Source: Teichococcus wenyumeiae (lineage in GTDB: Bacteria; Pseudomonadota; Alphaproteobacteria; Acetobacterales; Acetobacteraceae). Taken from it: a stretch of DNA of 64,000 bases. Shown here piece by piece: positions 52,666 through 61,846 of the stretch. The stretch's first letter is position 1. Every line of letters begins with the position of its first letter. Under the pieces are notes generated by a model, which did not search any database, was not told the origin of the DNA, and saw nothing but the letters and a program-made list of their open reading frames with translations. The DNA is taken from positions 1 to 64,000 of the forward strand of contig NZ_RFLX01000014.1 in the NCBI RefSeq assembly GCF_003696345.1, in the 5' to 3' direction. Made by a program: the position numbers and the translations under genes.

Positions 52666-54261
52666 TTAGGCCGGCTGCGGCCCGGGGCGCCCGGCCTCCA
52701 CCACGAAGCGCGCCCGGTCCTCCCGCGCCGCGCCGGGGGTCGAGACCTGCGCCACGGCGCGGAAGGTGGCGGTGAAACTGTCCCGCGACACCTCGTGCAG
52801 GGTGTAGCCGCGCCGGTTGTTGGTGAAGGCGAGATGCGGGTTGCGCGCCAGTTCCCGCGCGCTGGACGGCCGTGACTCGGACCCGTCGCCGCCGGAGGAG
52901 ATGGAGGTGGCGGTGAATTCGGTGCCTGTCGCCGGGCTGTCCTCCCGATCGTAGTCGGGGCGCAGGGTGCCGGCCAGGGCCATGTGCACATCGCCCGAGG
53001 CCACTACCAAATTCGGCACGCCTTGCAGCGCCTCCAGCACCCGGCGCCGGGCGGCGGGGTAGCCGTCCCACTTGTCCATCGGCAGGCGCGGCACAGTGTC
53101 CTGGCCGGAATCCACCCGCAGCATCGGCACCTGCTGCGCCAGCAACTGCCAGCGCGCCTCGCTGCGGCCCAGCCCTTTGGCCAGCCATTCCTGCTGCGCC
53201 GGGCCGATCATCTGCGCCGCCGGGTCCTGCTGCGCGGCGCAGGCGGGCTTCACGCCATCTCCGCAAGGCTGGTCGGTGCGGAAGGAGCGGGTGTCGAGCA
53301 CCGCGATATCCAGCAGCCGCCCGTAGCGCAGGGCACGATAGGCCTCGATCTCCGGCCCGCGCGGCAACTGGGCGCGGCGCAGCGGCATATGCTCGTACCA
53401 GGCCTGGAAGGCGGCCTGCTTGCGCAGGGCGAAGATTTCCGGCGGCACGGCGGGGCGGTTGGGGTTGCTGCCGTCGTCCTGGCTGAACGGACCGGCCCAG
53501 TTGTTCTGCACCTCATGGTCGTCGAAGGAGGGCAGGAAGGGATGCGCCGCATGGGCCGCCGCCAGATCGGGGTCGAGCTTATAGAGCGCGTAGCGGGCAC
53601 GGTATTCGTCCAGCGACAGCGGCTCCGGCCCGTTGTGCGGGCGGATGGCGCTGGCGCTGCGGCCGGATTCATAGATGTAGTCGCCGTAGTGGAAGACGAA
53701 GTCGAGGTCCTCTTCCTCCGCCACATGGCGCCAGGCGGTGTAGAGCCCCTGCTGGTAGTTCTGGCAGCCGGCATTGACGAAGCGCAGTTTCGCCGGGGTA
53801 GCATCCACCGCTGGCGCCGTGCGGGTGCGCCCGGTGGGCGAAAGCCATTCCCCCAGGCGGAAGCGGTAGAAATACGCGCGGCCGGGTAGCAGCCCGCCGA
53901 CCTCGGCATGCACCGCATGCGCCAGTTCCGGCCGCGCCAGTTCCTCCCCCGTGGCGGCGATGGCGGTGAAGCCGGGGTCTTCCGCCACCTCCCAACGCAC
54001 CGGGATGGCGGCGCGTGGCATGCCGCCGCCCGCCAGCGGCTCCGGCGCCAGCCGCGTCCAGAGCACCACGCCATCCGGCCAGGGGTCGCCAGAGGCGACG
54101 CCCAGGGTGAAGGGGTCGCGCGGCAGGGCAGGCGCCGCCAGGGCATGGCGGGCGGAGGGCGGCTGCAAGGCGGCCAGGGCCGCCATGCCGAGCCCGCTGC
54201 GCAACAGGCCGCGGCGGGAGTGTTCCAGGATGTGACGGGCGGCGCTGTCCATGCCGCCCAT
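52666..54261 (-). CDS. phoD: PhoD-family alkaline phosphatase, Tat-exported
   Basis: A 531-residue PhoD phosphodiesterase/phosphatase of the periplasm. The twin-arginine signal reads SRRGLLRSGLGMAAL. The mature part shows the PhoD N-domain GVASGDPWPDGVVLWTRLAP and metal-site sequences: FHYGDYIYESG, FDDHEVQNNWAG and ASGDVHMALAG. It releases phosphate from esters when phosphate is scarce. A Pho box was not found by eye. It lies between DMT and D-aminoacylase on the same strand. Confidence 0.9.
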   Translation of the reverse strand: MGGMDSAARHILEHSRRGLLRSGLGMAALAALQPPSARHALAAPALPRDPFTLGVASGDPWPDGVVLWTRLAPEPLAGGGMPRAAIPVRWEVAEDPGFTAIAATGEELARPELAHAVHAEVGGLLPGRAYFYRFRLGEWLSPTGRTRTAPAVDATPAKLRFVNAGCQNYQQGLYTAWRHVAEEEDLDFVFHYGDYIYESGRSASAIRPHNGPEPLSLDEYRARYALYKLDPDLAAAHAAHPFLPSFDDHEVQNNWAGPFSQDDGSNPNRPAVPPEIFALRKQAAFQAWYEHMPLRRAQLPRGPEIEAYRALRYGRLLDIAVLDTRSFRTDQPCGDGVKPACAAQQDPAAQMIGPAQQEWLAKGLGRSEARWQLLAQQVPMLRVDSGQDTVPRLPMDKWDGYPAARRRVLEALQGVPNLVVASGDVHMALAGTLRPDYDREDSPATGTEFTATSISSGGDGSESRPSSARELARNPHLAFTNNRRGYTLHEVSRDSFTATFRAVAQVSTPGAAREDRARFVVEAGRPGPQPA

Positions 54262-54310
54262 CCTGCCATGCTTCAGCCTGACGGAGGATGAAGCGCGGAT
54301 GACATCCCGC

Positions 54311-55762
54311 TCAGCGGCCGCGCGTCACCAGCCGGCCGGGCTTCGCGCCCGTCGCCTTGCCCTCGGCGAAGGAGAGCACGCCATTGGCCCAGACCTGCTC
54401 GATGCCCAGGCTCATCTGCACCGGGTTCTCGAAGGTGGCGTTGTCGATGACGGTGTTCGGGTCGAACAGCACGAGGTCGGCAAAGGCGCCCTCGCGGATC
54501 ACGCCGCGGTCCACCATGCCGAAGACCTGGGCGCAGCGGCCGGTCATCTTGTGCACCGCCGTCTCCATGTCGAAGAGGCCAAGCTGGCGGGAATAGAAGC
54601 CCAGCACGCGCGGGAAGGTGCCCCAGAGGCGCGGATGCGGCTTGGCGTCATGCGGCAGGCCGTCGGAGCCGATCATGGAGAGCGGGTGGCGCATGATGCG
54701 GCGCACATCCTCCTCGTCCATCTGGAAGGTAACGGCGCCGGCGGGCAGCAGCCGCTCGGCGGCGCCGCGCATGTCGGTGTTCCAGCCGCGCGCGATCTCG
54801 GACAGATCGCGGCCCGCCATCTCCGGGTAAGGCACGGACCAGCTGATCAGCACGCGGGTATCCCCCCGCACCTTCTCCGGCATCAGCACGGTGGAGCCGG
54901 CAGGATAGGGATACATGTCGAAAGCGACTTCCTGCATGGAAGCGGCGGCCTCGATCAGCGCCAGGGTCTGCACGCTGCGGCCGTAATTCTCCGGCATCGA
55001 GCACTTGTGATGGCTGATATGGACCGGTAGGCCCAGCCGCGTGCCGATGCGCAGCGTCTCCTCGATCGAGGCCAGGACATGGTCGGCCTCGTCGCGCATG
55101 TGGCTGGTGTAGAGGCCGTTGGTGGTCTTCAGCGCCTCACCGACCGCGATCACCTCCTCGGTCGTCGCGGCCTTGTTCAGCGGGTAGTAGAGGCCGGTGG
55201 AGAAGCCCGAGGCACCCTCGGCCAGCGACTGCTTCAGCCGCGCATGCATGCGGTGGATCTCGACGTCCTTGGCGGGGCGGTGCACGTCGCCATTCATCGC
55301 CTCCACCCGCAGCGTCTGGTGGCCGACCAGGGCATAGGTATTCACCTCGCTGCCCTGCTTCTTCAGCGCGTCGGCATAGTCGCCGAAGCTGTCGAAGGTC
55401 CACCACTGCTCATCGCCCAGCAGGTCCAGCGGCGCCGGCGGGCGCTTGGCGGTGTGGCGCATGGGCGCGAGGCTGATGCCGCAATTGCCCACCACCACCG
55501 TCGTCACGCCCTGGCTGATCTTGCAGAGCGTGCAGGCCGGGCCGCAGAGCACGGCGCGGTCGTCATGCGTGTGCGAGTCGATGAAGCCGGGCGCGATGGC
55601 CTTGCCGGTGGCGATGATCTCGCGGTCCGCGCTGGCGCCGCCGAGGTCGCCCACCGCCACGATGCGGTCGCCGGTGACACCGACATCCCCCAAGCGCCGG
55701 GGCGCGCCGGTTCCGTCGAAAATCGTGGCATCGCGGATGATGGTGTCGCAGCGCAGCGCCAT
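54311..55762 (-). CDS. D-aminoacylase / N-acyl-D-amino-acid deacylase
   Basis: A 483-residue amidohydrolase. The zinc H-x-H is at H64 and H66 in GFIDSHTHDD, followed by LVGHQTLRVEAMNG and SFQ-less DGLPHDAKPHPRLWGTF, typical of the D-aminoacylase branch. It removes the acyl group from N-acyl-D-amino acids. ATG 55762 begins MALRCDTIIRDA. It is divergent from the penicillin-acylase-like gene, a plausible functional pair. Confidence 0.88.
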   Translation of the reverse strand: MALRCDTIIRDATIFDGTGAPRRLGDVGVTGDRIVAVGDLGGASADREIIATGKAIAPGFIDSHTHDDRAVLCGPACTLCKISQGVTTVVVGNCGISLAPMRHTAKRPPAPLDLLGDEQWWTFDSFGDYADALKKQGSEVNTYALVGHQTLRVEAMNGDVHRPAKDVEIHRMHARLKQSLAEGASGFSTGLYYPLNKAATTEEVIAVGEALKTTNGLYTSHMRDEADHVLASIEETLRIGTRLGLPVHISHHKCSMPENYGRSVQTLALIEAAASMQEVAFDMYPYPAGSTVLMPEKVRGDTRVLISWSVPYPEMAGRDLSEIARGWNTDMRGAAERLLPAGAVTFQMDEEDVRRIMRHPLSMIGSDGLPHDAKPHPRLWGTFPRVLGFYSRQLGLFDMETAVHKMTGRCAQVFGMVDRGVIREGAFADLVLFDPNTVIDNATFENPVQMSLGIEQVWANGVLSFAEGKATGAKPGRLVTRGR

Positions 55763-55923
55763 GGCAGGCAGTCCTCAGGTCACACAGGAGGCGCGGATCA
55801 TGCATCGGGGATGCCGGTTGATCCAGCCGCCAAGCCACAATTGGGCCGCCAGGCGCGGATTGCGCATCTCTCCCCTGCCCCCTAGCCTGCCGCCCGCCTA
55901 CAGACACCGGGAAGACTCACCCC

Positions 55924-58299
55924 ATGACCGAAGCCACGCCCCCCACCGCCACGCGGGAAACGATCACGCTGGAGGGCCTGAAGGCCCCCGCCAGCATCGT
56001 GGTGGACCGCTGGGGCGTGCCGCACCTGCGCGCGGAATCCGAGGCCGACCTCTGGTTCATCCAGGGCTTCAACGCGGCGCGGGACCGGCTTTGGCAGATC
56101 GACCTCTGGCGCAAGCGCGGCCTGGGGCTGCTGGCGGCCGATTTCGGCCCCGGCTACCTGGCGCAGGACCGCGCCGCGCGGCTGTTCCTGTATCGCGGCG
56201 ACATGGATGCCGAATTCGCCGCCTATGCGCCGGATGCGCGCGCGATCTGCGGTGCCTTCGCCGCCGGCATCAACGCCTATGTCGATCTCTGCGCGCGGGA
56301 GCCCGAGCGGCTGCCGCCCGAATTCGCGCAGATGGGCACCAGGCCCGCGCACTGGGCCGCCGATGACGTGGTGCGCATCCGCACCCATACCCTGACGCGC
56401 AACGCGCTTTCCGAGGTCATCCGCGCCATCGTGCTGGCCCGCGCCGACCTCGCCACCGACCTGCTGCGCAAGGACATCGAGCCGATGCGCGAGCCGATCC
56501 GGCCGGAAGGCCTGGACCTCGGCAGCCTGGAGATCACCTGCCTCGATACCTTCAAGCTCGCCACGGCGGCGGTGACCTTCAGCCCGGAGCGCCTCGCCGC
56601 GCCGCTGGAGGACTGGCGCCGCTGGACCCAGGTGGCCGACAATGGCGAGGTGATGCGCAAGGCCGAGATGGAAGGCTCCAACAACTGGGCCGTGCATGGC
56701 AGCCGCACCGAGAGCGGCCGCCCCATCCTGGCCAGCGACCCGCACCGCGCCCATGCCGCGCCCGGCCTGCGCTACATCGTTCACCTCGAGGCACCGGGCT
56801 TCAACGCCATCGGCGCTGGCGAGCCGGCGGTGCCCGGCATCTCCATCGGCCATAACGGCACGGCGGCCTTCGCCCTGACCATCCATGGCGCCGACCAAGA
56901 AGACGTCATGGTCTATGAGACCATCGGCGACGGCAGCAGCTATCGCTACGGCGACGGCTACGAGCCGATGATCGAGGAGATGGCCGAGTTCACCGTGATG
57001 GGGCAGGAGACGCAGAGCCTGCCGCTGCGCTTCACGCGCCACGGCCCCATCATCGCCGAGGCGCCGGGCCGCGCCGTCGCCGTCCGCACTGTCTGGTCGC
57101 TGCCGGGTTCCGCGCCCTATCTGCGCAGCCTGACCGGCATGCGTGCCACGACGCTGGAGGATTACGCGGCGGCGATGCGCGGCTGGGGCACGCCCTCGGT
57201 CAACCAGATCTATGCCGATACTTCCGGCACCATCGCCTGGATGCCCGCCGGCTACGCGCCGCAGCGCCCCAACTGGGACGGCCTGCTGCCCATGCCGGGC
57301 GATGGCCGCTACGAATGGTCCGGCCTGCTGGACCCGGCGGAATACCCCACCATCGTCAATCCGCCGGAAGGCTTCGTCGCCTCCGCCAATGAGCTGAACC
57401 TGCCGGCGGACTGGCCGCACGAGCAGAAGATGTTCGGCTTCGAATGGACCGAGGCTTCCCGCGCCCGCCGCATCCGCGAAGTGCTGGGGCGGATCGGCAT
57501 CAATGAGCAGCCGCTGCACCGCGTGGAGGATTCGGCGGCGCTGCAGACGGATGTTCTGTCCATCCCCGCGCGGCGGCTCTGCGCGCTGCTGCTGCGCCTG
57601 CCGCGCAGCGGCGCGGCGCCGGAACTCTGGGCGGCGCTGACGCTGCTGGAGGAATGGGACCACCAGCTTCGCGCCAACAGCGCCGCCGCCGCGCTCTTCG
57701 AGGTCTTCCTGGCGAAGTTCCTGAAGCCGCGGATGCTGGAGGCACTGGTGCCCGATGCCTCTCTGCGCCCGCTGCTGCTGCCGCAGGACAATGAAGCGCT
57801 GCTGCGCGCGCTGGAGCAGCCCGACAGCCGCTTCGGCACCGACCCGGCGGCGGGGCGCGACGCGCTGCTGGCAAGCTGCCTGACCGATGCTTTCCGCGAT
57901 TGCGAGAAGCGCATGGGCTCCTCCCCCTCCGGTTGGGAATGGGGCAAGCTGCACCACGGTTATTTCCAGCACGCGCTTTCCGGCCTGCCGGATGCGCCGG
58001 CGCATCTGGATGTCGGGCCGCTGCCGGTGGGTGGCAGCGCCTCGACGCCGATGCACACCGGCTACCGCCCCAGCGACTTCCGCGCCATGTACGGCGCCTC
58101 CGTGCGGCTGGTGATGGATGTCGGCGAGTGGGACAAGAGCATCGCCATCAATGCCCCGGGCCAGTCGGGCGACCCGCGCTCCCCGCATTACGCGGACCTG
58201 GCGCCGAGCTGGTCGCGCGGCGCCTATGTGCCGCTGCTGTATTCGCGCGAAGCGGTGGACGCGATGGAGATGCAGCGGATCGAGCTGATCCCCGGCTGA
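55924..58299 (+). CDS. Penicillin-acylase family Ntn hydrolase, no signal peptide
   Basis: A 791-residue Ntn hydrolase of the penicillin acylase/AHL-acylase family. The alpha part has DRWGVPHLRAESEADL and FNAARDRLWQIDLWR; the beta chain should begin at S252 in EGSNNWAVHGS after self-cleavage, and later GNELN-type ASANELNLPAD follows. The family deacylates beta-lactams, acyl-homoserine lactones and N-acyl amino acids. Its N-terminus MTEATPPTATRETITLEG has no signal peptide, unlike exported family members, so it should act in the cytoplasm. ATG 55924. Confidence 0.88.
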   Translation: MTEATPPTATRETITLEGLKAPASIVVDRWGVPHLRAESEADLWFIQGFNAARDRLWQIDLWRKRGLGLLAADFGPGYLAQDRAARLFLYRGDMDAEFAAYAPDARAICGAFAAGINAYVDLCAREPERLPPEFAQMGTRPAHWAADDVVRIRTHTLTRNALSEVIRAIVLARADLATDLLRKDIEPMREPIRPEGLDLGSLEITCLDTFKLATAAVTFSPERLAAPLEDWRRWTQVADNGEVMRKAEMEGSNNWAVHGSRTESGRPILASDPHRAHAAPGLRYIVHLEAPGFNAIGAGEPAVPGISIGHNGTAAFALTIHGADQEDVMVYETIGDGSSYRYGDGYEPMIEEMAEFTVMGQETQSLPLRFTRHGPIIAEAPGRAVAVRTVWSLPGSAPYLRSLTGMRATTLEDYAAAMRGWGTPSVNQIYADTSGTIAWMPAGYAPQRPNWDGLLPMPGDGRYEWSGLLDPAEYPTIVNPPEGFVASANELNLPADWPHEQKMFGFEWTEASRARRIREVLGRIGINEQPLHRVEDSAALQTDVLSIPARRLCALLLRLPRSGAAPELWAALTLLEEWDHQLRANSAAAALFEVFLAKFLKPRMLEALVPDASLRPLLLPQDNEALLRALEQPDSRFGTDPAAGRDALLASCLTDAFRDCEKRMGSSPSGWEWGKLHHGYFQHALSGLPDAPAHLDVGPLPVGGSASTPMHTGYRPSDFRAMYGASVRLVMDVGEWDKSIAINAPGQSGDPRSPHYADLAPSWSRGAYVPLLYSREAVDAMEMQRIELIPG

Positions 58300-58329
58300 C
58301 CAGCCAGACCGGCGGGAAAGGAGGAGCGG

Positions 58330-59133
58330 ATGACGATCTTTCTTTGCAAGGCCTGCGGCACCTCCTACCCGGATGCGCCGCAGCCCCCCGCCCATTGCCC
58401 CATCTGCGAGGATGAGCGGCAATATGTTCCCGCCAGCGGCCAGGCCTGGATCTCGCGCGAGGCATTGGCCGAGGGCCATGTGAATGCCTGGCGCCAGCAC
58501 GAACCCGGCCTGCTGAGCGTGCAGACCATGCCTGCCTTCGCCATCAACCAGCGCGCCTTCCTGCTGCGCACGCCCGCCGGGAATGTCCTGTGGGACTGCA
58601 TCGCGCTGCTGGATGACGCGACGAAGGAACTGGTGCACGGCCTGGGCGGGGTGCGGGCCATCGCCATCTCCCACCCGCATTACTACACCACGATGCAGGA
58701 CTGGGCCGCCGCCTTCGGCGCCACGATCCACCTACATGCCGCCGACCGCGAATGGGTGATGCGCCCCGATCCCGCCATCCACTTCTGGGACGGCGAGACG
58801 CTGGAGATCCTGCCCGGTGTCACGCTGATCCGCGCCGGCGGGCATTTCGCCGGCGGCACCGTGCTGCACTGGGCAGGCACGGAGGATGGCGCGGGCGCGC
58901 TGCTGCCGGGCGACATTGTGCAGGTGGCGCCGGGCGCGCGCCGCGTGTCCTTCATGTGGAGCTACCCCAACATGATGCCCCTGCCCGCCGCCGAAATCCG
59001 CCGCGTGGCGGCGCGGCTGGCGCCCTGGCGCTACGGCCGCATCTACGGCGCCTTCAAGGGGCAGGAAGTGCTGGCGGATGGGCCGGAGATCGTGGCCCGC
59101 TCCGCCGCCCGGTATATCGAACTGCTGGGCTAG
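58330..59133 (+). CDS. MBL-fold protein with N-terminal zinc ribbon
   Basis: A 267-residue protein. Residues 1-35 form a zinc ribbon with CKAC and CPIC pairs (LCKACGTSYPDAPQ, AHCPICEDE). The rest is a metallo-beta-lactamase fold with IAISHPHYYTTMQDW, HFAGGTVLHW and LLPGDIVQV. The usual HxHxDH motif reads H-P-H-Y-Y-T: its aspartate and last histidine are missing, so metal binding must differ. GGAGGAG precedes the ATG. It follows the acylase gene by 30 bases, probably one operon. Role unknown. Confidence 0.82.
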   Translation: MTIFLCKACGTSYPDAPQPPAHCPICEDERQYVPASGQAWISREALAEGHVNAWRQHEPGLLSVQTMPAFAINQRAFLLRTPAGNVLWDCIALLDDATKELVHGLGGVRAIAISHPHYYTTMQDWAAAFGATIHLHAADREWVMRPDPAIHFWDGETLEILPGVTLIRAGGHFAGGTVLHWAGTEDGAGALLPGDIVQVAPGARRVSFMWSYPNMMPLPAAEIRRVAARLAPWRYGRIYGAFKGQEVLADGPEIVARSAARYIELLG

Positions 59134-59143
59134 GGAGCGGCCT

Positions 59144-59644
59144 TCACCACTCGATCGGCCGCCACAGCGACACCGGCGGCGATTCCTTGGCGCGGATCGC
59201 CGCCTGCAATTCCGTTTCCAGCGCCGAGAGGAAACGGGACTTGTCGGAACCCTGCATCGGCGCCGGGCCGCGCGTGGTGGCGCCGGTGGAGCGCAGATGC
59301 TCCGCCACCGCCCGCCCGGCCAGGGCGCCACCGATATTGTCAGTGGTCCAGACCGTGCCGTTGTGCTTCAGCGCCCGCGCACCCTTGGCCAGGCAGCGGG
59401 AGGCAAGCGGGATGTCGGCGGTGACGCAGACATCATGCTCGGCGATATGCTCGGCGATCCAGTCATCCGCGATATCGGCGCCCTCGGACACGATGACGCG
59501 CTTCACCCAGTCCACCTCCGGCAGGCGGATGCCGCGCGCCCCGTTGCTCACCACATGCACGATGAGGCCGAGGCGCTCCGCGACGCGGAACACCTCGTCC
59601 CGCACCGGGCAGGCATCGGCGTCAATGTAGACTTCAGGCTTCAA
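59144..59644 (-). CDS. YaiI/YqxD family protein (DUF188)
   Basis: A 166-residue PIN-like protein of DUF188: VYIDADACPVRDEV at the start, GADIADDWIAEH and VTADIPLASRCL in the middle. Role unknown; the aspartate pattern resembles PIN nucleases. It starts with TTG overlapping the stop of the M20 gene (TTGA), the only possible start. It converges with the MBL gene, ten bases away. Confidence 0.88.
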   Translation of the reverse strand: MKPEVYIDADACPVRDEVFRVAERLGLIVHVVSNGARGIRLPEVDWVKRVIVSEGADIADDWIAEHIAEHDVCVTADIPLASRCLAKGARALKHNGTVWTTDNIGGALAGRAVAEHLRSTGATTRGPAPMQGSDKSRFLSALETELQAAIRAKESPPVSLWRPIEW

Positions 59645-60936
59645 CCGGCCACATCCGCCAGCCAGCGGGTCACCACGGCGCAGGCAGCGGAGAAATCCTC
59701 CATCCGCATCGCCTCATGCGGGTTGTGGCTGCCATTCTGGTTGCGCACGAAGAGCATGCCCGCCGGAATGCCCGCCGCCGCGAAGGCCGCAGCGTCATGC
59801 CCGCCGCCCGAGGCCATCTCCATGTGCCGCACGCCGATGGCTTCCGCCGCGCGCGCCAGCCCGGCCCGCACCCCGGCATCCATGGGAGAGGCGGTGGAAC
59901 CCGTCTCCGGCCCCAGGTCGAACTTCACGCCTCGCCGCGCCTCGATCTCCGGCACCAGCACGGCGAGCCGCGCGAAGATGGCATCGACGCTGGCCGGGTT
60001 CACGCTGCGCACGTCCAGCATGAAGGTGGCCTCGCCGGCGATCTTGGTGAAGCCGGCTTCCTCGGTGGTGGCCATGGTGCAGAAGGTGCAGACCAGCTTA
60101 TGGCCATGCGCTTCCAGCAGCGCCCATTCCTCGTCCAGCCCCAGCGCCAGTTCCGCCAGGGCGATGGCGGCGTCACGGCGGTAGCGGCGCGGCGTGCCGC
60201 CGGAATGGTTGTACTCGCCCAGCACCCGCCCCTGCCGCAGGCGGCGGGAGCCGGGGATGCCGGTGACCACGGCCACGGGGATTTCCTCGGAATCCAGCAC
60301 CGGGCCCTGCTCGATATGCACTTCGAGGAAGGCGGCGGTGTTGTCCGGCGTCACCACCTTCTCGCCACGCACGGCGAAGTCGGGGTCGAAGCCTTCTTCC
60401 CGCATGTGGTCGGCGAGGCTGCGGCCGGTGTCCTGCCGCTTCACTTCCAGCTCGGCGGCCTTCAGCATGCCCAGTGCGCCACGGCTGCCGGGATAGGATG
60501 TGGGGAACCAGGCCCCCGCTTCCTCCGCCCGCGTCGCCATGACAGTGATGTCGCGGCTGGGGCGGAAGCCGGCGCGCTTCAGCCCGGCCACGGCGGCCAG
60601 CCCGGCCAGCACGCCGGCGGCGCCGTCGAAATTGCCGCCTTCCTTCACCGAATCCAGGTGGCTGCCCAGCAGCACCTTCTTTGCCGCCCGGTCGGTGCCG
60701 GGCAGCGTCATGTAGAGGTTGCCGACCGGGTCGGCCTGCACGTCCAGCCCCAGCGCCTCGGCTTCCCGCCGCGCCAGTTCATGCGCCATCCGTTCCCCGG
60801 CGCCATAGGCGTCACGCGTGACGCCCAGGCCGTCGGTGCTGTTGGCACGCAGCTCATCGAACAACCGCGACGCCAGATCCATGTCCGGCGTCAGGTTGCT
60901 GCGGAGAGTCTCAGACACAGCCAACGACCCCGCCAT
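59641..60936 (-). CDS. M20 family Zn-dependent amidohydrolase (allantoate/N-carbamoyl-amino-acid hydrolase type)
   Basis: A 431-residue M20 peptidase-fold hydrolase. Zinc-site sequences are LGSHLDSVKEGGNFDGAAG and TRAEEAGAWF; VHIEQGPVLDSE and MASGGGHDAAAFAAAGIP follow. This branch comprises allantoate amidohydrolases and hydantoinase-pathway N-carbamoylases, acting on ureides or N-carbamoyl amino acids. ATG 60936 overlaps the SDR stop by 26 bases; a GTG at 60918 is the alternative. It continues into the YaiI gene. Confidence 0.88.
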   Translation of the reverse strand: MAGSLAVSETLRSNLTPDMDLASRLFDELRANSTDGLGVTRDAYGAGERMAHELARREAEALGLDVQADPVGNLYMTLPGTDRAAKKVLLGSHLDSVKEGGNFDGAAGVLAGLAAVAGLKRAGFRPSRDITVMATRAEEAGAWFPTSYPGSRGALGMLKAAELEVKRQDTGRSLADHMREEGFDPDFAVRGEKVVTPDNTAAFLEVHIEQGPVLDSEEIPVAVVTGIPGSRRLRQGRVLGEYNHSGGTPRRYRRDAAIALAELALGLDEEWALLEAHGHKLVCTFCTMATTEEAGFTKIAGEATFMLDVRSVNPASVDAIFARLAVLVPEIEARRGVKFDLGPETGSTASPMDAGVRAGLARAAEAIGVRHMEMASGGGHDAAAFAAAGIPAGMLFVRNQNGSHNPHEAMRMEDFSAACAVVTRWLADVAG

Positions 60937-61699
60937 CGATCAGGTGAATGCGGCCGGTCGTATAGGCGGCGCGGTCGGAAGCCAGGAAGGCGCCCATGGG
61001 GCCGAACTCGGCGGGCTCGCCATAGCGGCCGGCCGGGATGGTCTTGCTGCGGGCCTCAATGATGTCCTCGGCCGTCTTGCCGGCCTTCTGCGCCGCGCCG
61101 GCCGCCAGCTCGATGCTGCGGTTGGTGCGGATGGCGCCGGGGGCCAGGATGTTGCAGGTCACGCCCTCGCCCGCCACTTCGGCGGCAAGGGTCTTGTTCC
61201 AGCCCACGATGGCGGCGCGCAGCGTGTTGGACAGCGCCAGGTTCGGCAGCGGCTGCACCATGCCGGAGGAACCGATGGCGATGACACGGCCCCACTTCTG
61301 CGCCCGCATGGCCGGCAGCACCCGCGTCGCCACCCGGATGGGGGAGAGGACGATGCGCTGGAACCAGGTGGTCAGGTCTTCCTGCTTGATATCGGCCGCC
61401 GTGCATTGCGGCGGGCCACCATGGTTCAGCACCACGATGTCGATGCCGCCCAGCTCGGCCACGGCCTTGTCCACCAGCGCGTCCATCTGCTCGCCATAGG
61501 CGACATCGGCGGGGATGCCGACAGCCTTGGCAGCACCCAGCGCCTTCAGCTCGGCCGCGACCTTGTCCAGGCTCGCCTGCTCACGGCCCGAGACGGCAAT
61601 GGCCACGCCTTCGGCGGCCAGCGCATCGGCCACCGAGCGGCCGAGGCCCTTCGAGCCACCCATCACCAGGGCGCGACGCCCCTTGAGACCCAGATCCAT
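60911..61699 (-). CDS. SDR family oxidoreductase-like protein lacking the YxxxK motif
   Basis: A 262-residue SDR fold. Cofactor site: MGGSKGLGRSVA at 13-24 and NHGGPP at 92-97. The place of the catalytic Tyr-x-x-x-Lys reads S157-N-T-L-R161, so the usual Tyr and Lys are gone. A branch of BKR-like SDRs departs from the catalytic tetrad in this way. It begins with ATG 61699. Its end overlaps the M20 gene, so SDR, M20 and YaiI form one leftward unit. Confidence 0.87.
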   Translation of the reverse strand: MDLGLKGRRALVMGGSKGLGRSVADALAAEGVAIAVSGREQASLDKVAAELKALGAAKAVGIPADVAYGEQMDALVDKAVAELGGIDIVVLNHGGPPQCTAADIKQEDLTTWFQRIVLSPIRVATRVLPAMRAQKWGRVIAIGSSGMVQPLPNLALSNTLRAAIVGWNKTLAAEVAGEGVTCNILAPGAIRTNRSIELAAGAAQKAGKTAEDIIEARSKTIPAGRYGEPAEFGPMGAFLASDRAAYTTGRIHLIDGGVVGCV

Positions 61700-61846
61700 C
61701 TTCTCTCTCCCGCAGCACAGCCGTGCGATTCCGCGCGGACGGTGAACGCAACGCGGGGGGAAGGCAAGCCCAACCCCCTTGGCGGCGGCGGCGCCCGCCC
61801 GCAAGCTGGCCACCAAACCGCGCCATGCCAGGGAGGCCGAACACCG

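Noticed and set aside
55882-58731. A 949-codon open frame on the minus strand over the acylase and MBL genes
   Set aside because: Same mirrored composition and no recognisable motif; the plus-strand genes have clear families.
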